Shown piece after piece: positions 1 to 6,526 of a stretch of DNA of 64,000 bases. Both the position numbers and the translations under genes were made by a program. Where the stretch lies: positions 110,566 through 174,565 of the forward strand of contig NZ_JOFV01000013.1 in NCBI RefSeq assembly GCF_000718325.1. Direction: 5' to 3'. The notes under the pieces are model-generated. The model was not told where the DNA came from and did not search any database. It saw only the letters and a program-made list of their open reading frames with translations. Position 1 is the first letter of the stretch. Each line of letters begins with the position of its first letter. This DNA comes from Oerskovia turbata (lineage in GTDB: Bacteria > Actinomycetota > Actinomycetes > Actinomycetales > Cellulomonadaceae).

Positions 1-740
1 GACCACACGACGCCCGCGACGGCGTACGCGGTGACGGGGATCAGGAACAGCCACTCACGCACGGACCCGGCGTTGCCCAGGACGGGCAGCGCGAAGTTGC
101 CGCCCGGGCGCCAGATGTCGTTGAGCACGTTGGTCCTGCGGACCCAGCGCGGCGCCTTGAACGTGATCGGCCACAGCAGCGGGCACCCGCCCGTGGTCAT
201 GACGTCGCCGATGATGTGGACCGTGACGCCGATCCCGACCGCGACGGGGAGCCAGTTCCACTCCTCGGGGGCCAGGAGCGCGACGAGCACCGCGATCGTG
301 ATCGACCCGATCCATGGTCCGAGCTTGCCGCCGCGCGTGAGCTTGAGGGCCTTGAGCGCGAACGCGACGAGCAGGATCGCGACGACGCCCGCGCCGACCG
401 CGACGGTCCCGAACGTGTCCGACTCGTACGTCACGAGCCCCGCGAGCCACGCGAGCGCGGTGAAGACCGCGATCCCGAGGATCGAGTGCGTCCCGCGGCG
501 GTGCCCGCCGGAGATGGTCTCGACGAGGTTCGCTACGCCCTCGGAGACGGGCGGCAGCGAGTGCGCGATGGTGCCCGAGTGGTGGTCGGCGTCGGGCAGC
601 AGGGCCGCACCGGCGCACACGATCGCGCCCGTGATGACGCCCACGTCCGAGACGGGGTAGATGCCGAGCGTGTACGGGGCGGTCGAGGTGACCGCCACCC
701 ATGCGGCCGCGCCGCAGGCGGCGTGGTGGCCACCCATCAT
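1..740 (-). CDS. YdjM-like metal-dependent hydrolase family membrane protein (3' end cut by window edge)
   Basis: The reading frame starts at a double ATG (740/737) and runs off the left edge with no stop. The start reads MMGGHHAACGAAAW, typical of the LexA-regulated YdjM/DUF457 inner-membrane family, which opens with a His pair and carries further Asp/His pairs (here LLPDADHHSG and a later HIIGDVMTTGG). At least five hydrophobic segments are visible. The family is called metal-dependent hydrolase, but the reaction is not established. A purine-rich AGGACG lies about 8 nt before the start. The gene is divergent from ogt, with a 183-bp gap between them. The family call is fairly secure; the function is not. 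Confidence 0.75.
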   Translation of the reverse strand, partial: MMGGHHAACGAAAWVAVTSTAPYTLGIYPVSDVGVITGAIVCAGAALLPDADHHSGTIAHSLPPVSEGVANLVETISGGHRRGTHSILGIAVFTALAWLAGLVTYESDTFGTVAVGAGVVAILLVAFALKALKLTRGGKLGPWIGSITIAVLVALLAPEEWNWLPVAVGIGVTVHIIGDVMTTGGCPLLWPITFKAPRWVRRTNVLNDIWRPGGNFALPVLGNAGSVREWLFLIPVTAYAVAGVVW

Positions 741-923
741 GATGCGTTCGTCCTGTCGGTCGTGTTCGTCCAGCAAGCGTGGTTCGCGCGGTCTGTCCCG
801 ACGCGACAGCACACCCTACCCGCCAGGGACCGACACCCGACCTCACGTCTTGTCGGACCCCGGCGTCTACAGTGCATGGGACACCACGACGAGCAGGCGA
901 CGACCAGGACGGGAGGCACGGCC

Positions 924-1427
924 GTGTCGGATCTGCATCACGCGGTCTTCGACTCGCCCGTGGGCGAGCTCACCGCGGTCGGCACGTCCGACGGGCTGCG
1001 CGCGCTGTACTTCGACGCGCACAAGCGCCGCCCCACGGGCGAGACCTTCGGCGAGCGCGACGACGACGCGTTCGAGGAGGTCCGCGTCCAGATCGGCGAG
1101 TACTTCGCAGGGACGCGGCGCGACTTCGACCTGGACCTGACCCCGGTCGGGGACGGCTTCCAGAAGAAGGTCTGGGCGTTGCTCGCCCGGATCCCGTACG
1201 GCGAGACGCGGTCCTACGGCGACCTCGCGGTCGCGCTCGGTGACCGGAACCTGGCCCGCGCGGTCGGTGCGGCCAACGGCCAGAACCCGCTGAGCATCGT
1301 CGTGCCCTGCCACCGCGTCGTCGGGGCCGACGGCTCCCTGACGGGGTACGCGGGCGGGCTCGAGCGCAAGCGGTTCCTCCTGGCCCTCGAGGAGTCCGAC
1401 GAGACGCGCGCGAGCAGGCTCTTCTGA
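924..1427 (+). CDS. ogt: Methylated-DNA--[protein]-cysteine S-methyltransferase
   Basis: This 167-aa suicide enzyme removes O6-alkyl groups from guanine in DNA by transferring them to its own cysteine. The acceptor motif PCHRVVG places the reactive residue at Cys129. It is preceded by the family's FQKKVWALLARIPYGETRSY helix-turn-helix block and followed by GYAGGLERKRFLLALE. I chose GTG 924, which has GGGAGG 6-8 nt upstream; the frame stays open further 5' but without homology. A TACAGT hexamer at 868-873 could be its -10. A second, longer methyltransferase lies 600 bp downstream in a separate coupled operon, so this locus holds two paralogues. Confidence 0.95.
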   Translation: MSDLHHAVFDSPVGELTAVGTSDGLRALYFDAHKRRPTGETFGERDDDAFEEVRVQIGEYFAGTRRDFDLDLTPVGDGFQKKVWALLARIPYGETRSYGDLAVALGDRNLARAVGAANGQNPLSIVVPCHRVVGADGSLTGYAGGLERKRFLLALEESDETRASRLF

Positions 1428-1491
1428 TGGTCACCGTCGTGCGGCGCCGTCGGGCACCTCACGTCCCGCGCGCCCGGGCCGTCTACCCGAC

Positions 1492-2037
1492 GTGAGGCCC
1501 TTCGAACGCGTCGTCGCCGAGCACGGCGCCACGGTCCTGCGCGTGTGCCGCGCGGTCCTCGGCCCCGTGGACGCCGAGGACGCGTGGTCCGAGACCTTCC
1601 TGTCGGCCCTCAAGGCGTACCCGAGACTCGAGGAGGGGGCCAACGTCGAGGCCTGGCTCGTGACGATCGCGCACCGCAAGGCGATCGACGTCACCCGCGT
1701 CCGTGCCCGCGCCCCGATCGCGGTGCCCGACGTCGCCGAGCTCACCCACGAGCCCAGCCGCGACGGCCTCCCCGAACGGGGCGTCGAGCAGCGCGACGAC
1801 GACCTGTGGCGGGCGCTCGCGGCCCTGCCGCCCAAGCAGCGCCAGGCCGTGGCCTACCACCACGTCGCGGGCCTGCCCTACCAGGAGGTCGCCGCGATCC
1901 TCGGCGGCAGCACCGAGGCCGCACGCCGCGCCGCCTCGGACGGCATGGCGACGCTGCGGCGCACCTACCCGCCCGCCGGCCCCTCGGCCGCGGGCGCCCC
2001 CTCCTCCGTTCGCGCCTCGACAGGAAGTGCCTCATGA
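1492..2037 (+). CDS. ECF-like sigma-70 family RNA polymerase sigma factor
   Basis: This 181-aa protein has a region 2 at about residues 7-72 (AEDAWSETFLSALKAYPRL then AWLVTIAHRKAIDVTR) and a region 4 at about 105-158 (LPPKQRQAVAYHHVAGLPY then EVAAILGGSTEAARRAASDG). This is the two-domain layout of ECF sigma factors. It starts at GTG 1492 and its TGA overlaps the ATG of the next gene by 4 nt, so it is translationally coupled to a methyltransferase and then an AlkA glycosylase. No zinc-finger or membrane anti-sigma gene is adjacent. From this context I infer that it controls alkylation-damage genes. The C-terminal 20 residues are a low-complexity Pro/Ala/Ser tail. Confidence 0.88.
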   Translation: MRPFERVVAEHGATVLRVCRAVLGPVDAEDAWSETFLSALKAYPRLEEGANVEAWLVTIAHRKAIDVTRVRARAPIAVPDVAELTHEPSRDGLPERGVEQRDDDLWRALAALPPKQRQAVAYHHVAGLPYQEVAAILGGSTEAARRAASDGMATLRRTYPPAGPSAAGAPSSVRASTGSAS

Positions 2038-2660
2038 GCGACACCTCGTTCGACGACGTCGCCTTCCTCGCGACCCTCGGCACCACCCCCGACTCCCAGG
2101 CCACGCTCTCGCGGCTGCACGACCGCCTCGCCGCGGGCGCTGCGACGTCGGGCCTGCTCGACGTCGCCTACCGCACCCTGGACACCCCCGTGGGCGCGCT
2201 GCTGCTCGCCGCGACCGACCAGGGCGTCGTGCGCATCGCGTTCGACGTCGAGGGGCACGACGCCGTGCTCGACCGCATCGCCCGCACCGTGAGCCCGCGC
2301 GTCCTGCGCGCCCCCGGACGCCTCGACCGGCTCGCGACCGAGATCGACGAGTACTTCGCCGGCGAGCGTCGCACGTTCGACCTGCCGCTCGACCTGGCCA
2401 TGGCCTCGGGGCCCTTCCGGCGCGAGGTCCTGACCCACCTGCGCGACATCGGCTACGGCCGCACCGAGTCCTACGCCCAGGTCGCGGCGGCCGCGGGCAG
2501 CCCGCGTGCCGTGCGGGCCGTGGGGACCGCGTGCGCCAAGAACCCGCTGCCGCTCGTCGTGCCGTGCCACCGGGTCGTGCGCTCGGACGGCACGTCGGGC
2601 AGCTACGCGGGCGGTGCGGAGGCCAAGCGCCTGCTGCTCGCCCTGGAGCGAGCCGCATGA
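2034..2660 (+). CDS. Methylated-DNA--[protein]-cysteine S-methyltransferase with N-terminal extension
   Basis: A second Ogt/MGMT-type protein of 208 aa. The acceptor motif is PCHRVVR with the reactive residue at Cys178, preceded by FRREVLTHLRDIGYGRTESY and followed by GSYAGGAEAKRLLLALE. Compared with the 167-aa paralogue upstream it carries about 40 extra N-terminal residues (FLATLGTTPDSQATLSRLHD), predicted helical and without a family match I recognise. The ATG at 2034 overlaps the sigma-factor stop (ATGA), with GGAAG 6-8 nt upstream. The 3' end again overlaps the next gene by ATGA. The coupling suggests stoichiometric synthesis with the sigma factor. An anti-sigma or sensor role for the extension is inference. 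Confidence 0.92.
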   Translation: MSDTSFDDVAFLATLGTTPDSQATLSRLHDRLAAGAATSGLLDVAYRTLDTPVGALLLAATDQGVVRIAFDVEGHDAVLDRIARTVSPRVLRAPGRLDRLATEIDEYFAGERRTFDLPLDLAMASGPFRREVLTHLRDIGYGRTESYAQVAAAAGSPRAVRAVGTACAKNPLPLVVPCHRVVRSDGTSGSYAGGAEAKRLLLALERAA

Positions 2661-3595
2661 CCGCCCTGCCCGACGGCGTCGCGACCGCCCCGCAGGTCTG
2701 GTTGCCCGAGGCGGGGGCCTGGACGCGGCACGTGCCCGTGGTGCAGCCCTTCGACGCGGCCTCGGCCCTCGCGACGCTCGTCGCGCACGCCGTGCCCGGC
2801 GTCGACCGGGTCGACCGCCCCGACGTCGGGCGCGGAGAGGTGACGCGGCTCGTCGAGACGCGCTCGGGCACCGCGGCCGTGACCGTGCGGCTGAGCCCCG
2901 AGGGGATCGAGGTGCGGGGGAGCGGCGCCGACCCGGATCAGGTGTGCGCCCTGGTCGCCCGCTGGTTCGACACCGACGCCGACCTCGCGACCGTGCACAC
3001 GGTCCTGGGCGCCGACCCGGTGCTCGCACCCCTGCTCGCCCGGCGACCCGGGCTGCGCGTCGTCGGGCACCCCTCCGGGTTCGAGGCCGCGGTCACGACG
3101 GTCCTGGGCCAGCAGGTCTCGCTCGCGGCGTGCCGGACGTTCGCGGGGCGGCTCGCGGCGGCGTACGGGCGCGACGCAGACGTCGTGGGTTCCGAAGGCT
3201 TGCGACTCTTCCCCGACCCGGACACGCTCGCGGGCGCGCACGCCACGGAGCTGCAGTCCGCCGTCGGGATCACGTGCGCCCGGACCCGGACCCTGCTCGC
3301 GCTCGCCGCGGCCTGCGCGGACGGGCTGACGCTCGGACCGGGCACGGCGGGGGACCCGGCGGCGCTCGCGGACACGCGTGCCCGGCTGCTGGCCCTGCCG
3401 GGCATCGGGCCCTGGACCGTGGACTACCTGTCGGTCAAGGTGCTCGGCGACCGCGACGGGTTCGTGCCCGGGGACCTGGTGCTGCGCAAGGCCCTCGGCG
3501 GGATCGACGCGCGCGCCGCGGCCGCGACCGCGCAGGCGTGGTCTCCCGTGCGGGCGTACGCGCTGTTCCACCTCTGGACGCACACGGCCTACTGA
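2657..3595 (+). CDS. alkA: DNA-3-methyladenine glycosylase 2 (AlkA family)
   Basis: This 312-aa base-excision enzyme removes alkylated purines from DNA. An AlkA N-terminal domain spans about residues 1-110. The HhH-GPD glycosylase domain follows, with FEAAVTTVLGQQVSLAACR, then the hairpin LPGIGPWTVDYL and VPGDLVLRKALGG, where Asp273 matches the catalytic aspartate of the family. It lacks the Ada-type Cys-rich and AraC domains found in some actinobacterial Ada-AlkA fusions, so regulation here may pass to the sigma factor at the operon head. The ATG overlaps the preceding stop by 4 nt. Confidence 0.93.
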   Translation: MTALPDGVATAPQVWLPEAGAWTRHVPVVQPFDAASALATLVAHAVPGVDRVDRPDVGRGEVTRLVETRSGTAAVTVRLSPEGIEVRGSGADPDQVCALVARWFDTDADLATVHTVLGADPVLAPLLARRPGLRVVGHPSGFEAAVTTVLGQQVSLAACRTFAGRLAAAYGRDADVVGSEGLRLFPDPDTLAGAHATELQSAVGITCARTRTLLALAAACADGLTLGPGTAGDPAALADTRARLLALPGIGPWTVDYLSVKVLGDRDGFVPGDLVLRKALGGIDARAAAATAQAWSPVRAYALFHLWTHTAY

Positions 3596-3653
3596 CGTGC
3601 CGTGCGGACGGCGCGATACTGGGACAAGGACCACCGACGGGAAGGCAGGACCC

Positions 3654-3878
3654 ATGAGCACCGTGACGGCAGGGACGGGCAGCCCGGCGAGCACGAGAAG
3701 CACGAGCAGTCCCGACCCCGACGACGTGCGCGACCAGATCGAGGCGGGCGTGCTGTTCGCCAACGGGCGCCTCGCGGGGCGCCGCTTCGCCTCGCTCGCC
3801 GAGGCCCAGGCATGGGCGCACCCCGAGCTCGGCGACCAGGTCGTCGAGTTCAACCCGGTGTGCGACTGCTCGGTCTGA
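3654..3878 (+). CDS. Hypothetical 74-aa protein
   Basis: I do not recognise a family. The ATG at 3654 has GAAGGCAGGA 4-13 nt upstream, a strong ribosome-binding site, and a GATACT hexamer at 3615-3620 could be its -10. The first 22 residues are Ser/Thr/Gly-rich. The rest looks folded, with VRDQIEAGVLFANGRLAG, then FASLAEAQAWAHPELGDQ, and it ends in NPVCDCSV. The terminal Cys-x-Cys could bind metal or a thiol. There are no membrane segments. It sits 58 bp after alkA in the same direction but probably has its own promoter. Confidence 0.6.
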   Translation: MSTVTAGTGSPASTRSTSSPDPDDVRDQIEAGVLFANGRLAGRRFASLAEAQAWAHPELGDQVVEFNPVCDCSV

Positions 3879-3958
3879 GGCCAGCCGCCCCGGGTGCGCT
3901 CCCGCCCGAACGGCGGCCCGACGCGCCCCTTCGCCCAGCCCGAACGGGCGGCGCGACC

Positions 3959-3964
3959 TAGGGT
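3959..3964 (+). promoter_or_regulatory. -10-like hexamer TAGGGT for a leaderless start
   Basis: TAGGGT ends 6 nt before GTG 3971. With the usual spacing this puts transcription initiation on the start codon itself. Confidence 0.45.
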
Positions 3965-3970
3965 GGGAGC

Positions 3971-5455
3971 GTGACCCGCGAGAGCGCGCCCGACGCCGCC
4001 CGCAGCACCGCTGCGCGCACCGACGTGCCCGCGAGCCGTCCCGCCGCGTCCGCGGTCGAGGCCCCCGACGCACCACCCGGTGAGCCCGGTCCGCCCGGGC
4101 AGCACGGTGGGCGCGGCTTGCGCCGCCGGCTCGTCGAGCTGGGCGACGGGTTCTTCTTCGTCTTCGCGGGCCTCGCGGCGGTGTGGCTCGCGTGGCTCGT
4201 GCTGAGCGAGTCGATCCACCTCGGCTGGTTCGCGATCCTCTACGTCGTCGCGGTATGGCTCGTCATCGCCTACCTGGCCCTGCCGCGACTGCACCGCATC
4301 CTCACGACGCTCTACGTCCCCGAGTACTTCATCGGCCGCACGCGCACGGCCAACGGGCTGCTGGGCGACCCCGTCAACCTCGCGCTGCTGGGCGAGGAGT
4401 CCCAGGTGCGCGCGGCGATGGAGGCAGCGGGCTGGACGCTCGCCGACGACGTCACGCTCGCCTCGAGCGGACGCATCGTCGCGGCCACGCTCAGCCGCCG
4501 CAGCTACGACCAGGCGCCCGTGAGCCCGCTGTTCCTCTTCGGGCGCCAGCAGGACTTCGCGTTCCAGCAGGAGGTCGAGGGGAACCCGTCACGACGCCAC
4601 CACATCCGGTTCTGGCGCTGCCCGCCGGGCTGGCCGCTGCCGGGCGGGCGCCGCGTCGACTGGCTCGCGGCGGGCACGTACGACCGCTCGGTGGGCTTCT
4701 CCCTGTTCACGCTCCAGGTCACGCACAAGATCGAGGCCGACACCGACCAGGAGCGCGACCACGTCGTGGCGACGCTGCTCGGGGCCGACGTGGGTGTCGA
4801 CGTCGAGGTCATCGAGGACTTCTCGACCGGGTACCACGCACGCAACGGCGGCGGTGACGCGATCCGCACCGACGGTGACCTCCCGGTCGCGGACGTCCGG
4901 GGCGTCGCGGCGCCCGGGCCCCCTGCTGCGTCGGCGAGCCTCGCGGCCGGACCCGACGGCGCGGGCGGGGCCACGAAGCGCGCCGCGCAACGTCCGGCGG
5001 CCACCACGGTCGGTGCGCTGCTCGTCGTGCTGGGGGTCGTGGCCGACCTGATCTGGCTCGCGAACCTCGCCCTGCACTGGGAGCAGACGCTGCGCTCGCT
5101 CTTCCTGGGCGGCGACGTGACCCAGGCCGACATCGACCAGGCGTCCGGACCGCTCCTGGTGCTCGTCGTGGTGCTGCTCTCGCTCGTCGCCCTGTTCCAG
5201 CTCTTCCTGGCCTGGCGCGTCTACCTGGGCCGCAACTGGGCGCGGGACCTCGTCATGGTGCTCGCCGCGATCAGCACGACGTCGTCGTTCGTCGGGTGGG
5301 CCGTGTCCGGGAACCAGATCACGTTCCGCACGACGCTGCTCACCGTGGCGCTCGACATCCTGGTGCTGCTCACGCTCTCGAGCCGGGACGCGGCGGCGTA
5401 CGCGAAGAGCCGTCGCGAGCTGCGACTCGAGAGACGGGCCGCGCGCCGAGGGTGA
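3971..5455 (+). CDS. LssY C-terminal domain integral membrane protein
   Basis: A 494-aa membrane protein. After a Pro/Ala-rich first 55 residues come two membrane helices (about 62-105). A soluble block at about 125-285 matches the LssY C-terminal domain: GDPVNLALLG, AGWTLADDV, SRRSYDQAPVSPLFLFGRQ, RHHIRFWR and AAGTYDRSVG with the HKIEADTDQERDHV end. Four more hydrophobic segments fill 340-470. LssY-type proteins occur with PAP2-like lipid enzymes, but this domain has no defined reaction. GTG 3971 was chosen because a TAGGGT hexamer lies 6 nt upstream. The next gene has its own leader. Confidence 0.75.
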   Translation: MTRESAPDAARSTAARTDVPASRPAASAVEAPDAPPGEPGPPGQHGGRGLRRRLVELGDGFFFVFAGLAAVWLAWLVLSESIHLGWFAILYVVAVWLVIAYLALPRLHRILTTLYVPEYFIGRTRTANGLLGDPVNLALLGEESQVRAAMEAAGWTLADDVTLASSGRIVAATLSRRSYDQAPVSPLFLFGRQQDFAFQQEVEGNPSRRHHIRFWRCPPGWPLPGGRRVDWLAAGTYDRSVGFSLFTLQVTHKIEADTDQERDHVVATLLGADVGVDVEVIEDFSTGYHARNGGGDAIRTDGDLPVADVRGVAAPGPPAASASLAAGPDGAGGATKRAAQRPAATTVGALLVVLGVVADLIWLANLALHWEQTLRSLFLGGDVTQADIDQASGPLLVLVVVLLSLVALFQLFLAWRVYLGRNWARDLVMVLAAISTTSSFVGWAVSGNQITFRTTLLTVALDILVLLTLSSRDAAAYAKSRRELRLERRAARRG

Positions 5456-5502
5456 CGCACCTGACCGCCGAGGGTGACGCACAGACGCGTCGAGGGCGAC
5501 GC
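5444..5502. repeat. Three direct repeats with 22-bp period
   Basis: Two identical 17-nt copies (CGCCGAGGGTGACGCAC) start at 5444 and 5466 and a degenerate third starts at 5488, exactly 22 bp apart, two helical turns. The array straddles the stop codon of the LssY-C gene and ends about 120 bp before the M15 peptidase start. It may be an operator. Confidence 0.7.
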
Positions 5503-5620
5503 TGTGAGCAGGCCGAGGCCGCAGACGGCTCACGACCATGCATAGGAGTCCAGCGAGCGGCGCGCCGGAAGGTCACGGCACCGTGCCCTCGACGCCGCAC
5601 GGAGGAAGGAAGAGGCCCAG

Positions 5621-6181
5621 ATGGACGCCATCACGTCGATCGCGCAGCGGGTGGCTGACATCGAAGCGACGTTCCGCACCGCGGAAGCCGCCAGGACGCC
5701 GGTCGTCGCCGACTCCGGTGTGCGCTTCGACCAGGTCCTCAGCGGCGTGGTCGACGACTCGACCGCCGTCGGTTCTGCTCTCACGGTCGACGGCGTCCCC
5801 AGCGAGCTCGCGGTCTACGGCAACGGCAAGGTCCCGCGCGCTGCCCTGCAGGAGGTCGGGACGACCGGCCATCGGCTCTGGGCGCCGGCCGGGCAGGCGC
5901 TCGAGTCCCTCCTGGCCGCCGCGGCCCGCGACGGTGTCCAGATCGGTATCACGGACTCGTACCGGTCCTACGAGGCGCAGGTCGACGTCGCGCAGCGCAA
6001 GGGCCTGTACACCCAGGGAGGCCTTGCCGCCGAGCCGGGAACCAGCGCCCACGGGTGGGGCCTCGCGGTCGACCTGGACCTGGACGCCAAGGCGCAGGCC
6101 TGGATGCGGACGAACGGCGAGCGCTTCGGCTTCGTCGAGGACACGCCCCGCGAACCGTGGCACTGGGTGTACCGCGCCTGA
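5621..6181 (+). CDS. M15 family (VanY-type) D-alanyl-D-alanine carboxypeptidase
   Basis: A 186-aa zinc peptidase of the D-Ala-D-Ala carboxypeptidase type. The zinc and catalytic signature is complete: SAHGWGLAVDLD gives His144 and Asp151, and EPWHWVY at the end gives His181, preceded by ITDSYRSYEAQ. Such enzymes cut peptidoglycan stem peptides. No signal peptide or membrane segment is present. The N-terminus (MDAITSIAQRVADIEATF) is helical and resembles the start of enzymes encoded in actinobacterial flagellar loci, though no flagellar genes are in this window. The ATG has a GGAGGAAGGAAGAGG purine tract just upstream. A stem-loop terminator follows at 6221-6262. Confidence 0.88.
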   Translation: MDAITSIAQRVADIEATFRTAEAARTPVVADSGVRFDQVLSGVVDDSTAVGSALTVDGVPSELAVYGNGKVPRAALQEVGTTGHRLWAPAGQALESLLAAAARDGVQIGITDSYRSYEAQVDVAQRKGLYTQGGLAAEPGTSAHGWGLAVDLDLDAKAQAWMRTNGERFGFVEDTPREPWHWVYRA

Positions 6182-6220
6182 GCGCACGAGTGCCTCGACG
6201 GCGGACACGCCACCTGCAGA

Positions 6221-6262
6221 AACGACGAAGCGGACCTGGTTTCCCTGGTCCGCTTCGCCGTT
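6221..6262. terminator. Stem-loop, probable bidirectional terminator
   Basis: Arms 6221-6236 and 6247-6262 pair almost fully (core CGAAGCGGACC with GGTCCGCTTCG, one mismatch) around a 10-nt loop. It lies between the plus-strand M15 gene and the minus-strand tRNA-Leu bodies and can serve both. Confidence 0.7.
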
Positions 6263-6277
6263 CGCTGTCTCAACGAG

Positions 6278-6362
6278 TGTCCGGAGGGGGACTTGAACCC
6301 CCACGCCCGATAAAGGGCACTAGCACCTCAAGCTAGCGCGTCTGCCATTCCGCCACCGAGTG
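6278..6362 (-). tRNA. tRNA-Leu(GAG)-like body, left copy, acceptor stem unpaired
   Basis: Read on the minus strand, the D arm (GCG/CGC), anticodon stem CTAGC/GCTAG with loop TTGAGGT (anticodon GAG), long variable arm (GCCC/GGGC) and T arm (GGGGG-TTCAAGT-CCCCC) are all intact, as in a class II tRNA-Leu. The 3' acceptor strand is TCCGGAC followed by discriminator A, with no encoded CCA. The seven bases before T8 are CACTCGG, giving two Watson-Crick pairs, one clear GU and a terminal GU, with three mismatches. Its first two bases overlap the 3' end of the right copy. It may be a pseudogene. Confidence 0.6.
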
Positions 6363-6445
6363 TCCGGAGGGGGACTTGAACCCCCACGCCCGATAAAGGG
6401 CACTAGCACCTCAAGCTAGCGCGTCTGCCATTCCGCCACCACTGG
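6361..6445 (-). tRNA. tRNA-Leu(GAG)-like body, right copy, acceptor stem unpaired
   Basis: This copy is identical to the left one over an 83-nt repeat unit (6274-6357 versus 6357-6440). The D, anticodon (GAG), variable and T arms are intact and the 3' acceptor strand is TCCGGAC-A. The seven bases where the 5' acceptor strand should be read CCAGTGG, which pairs at only the inner two positions. Immediately upstream are two short inverted repeats (GGGGA/TCCCC at 6444-6456, GCACCG/CGGTGC at 6466-6479) and no clear -10. Whether either copy makes a charged tRNA is doubtful from sequence alone. Confidence 0.5.
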
Positions 6446-6526
6446 GGAGCGTCCCCGGACCCGTCGCACCGGTCGGTGCAGGTCAGGGGTGGTTTCGCCG
6501 GCGGACCGACAGCGGATGAGGTGCTC

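Noticed and set aside
55..846. 263-residue minus-strand frame
   Set aside because: Arg/His-rich composition with no domain; the true gene uses another frame of the same strand with a clear family start.
6274..6440. Direct repeats of tRNA-Leu as attachment sites of an integrated element
   Set aside because: The copies are directly adjacent with nothing between them, and no integrase or mobile genes are nearby.
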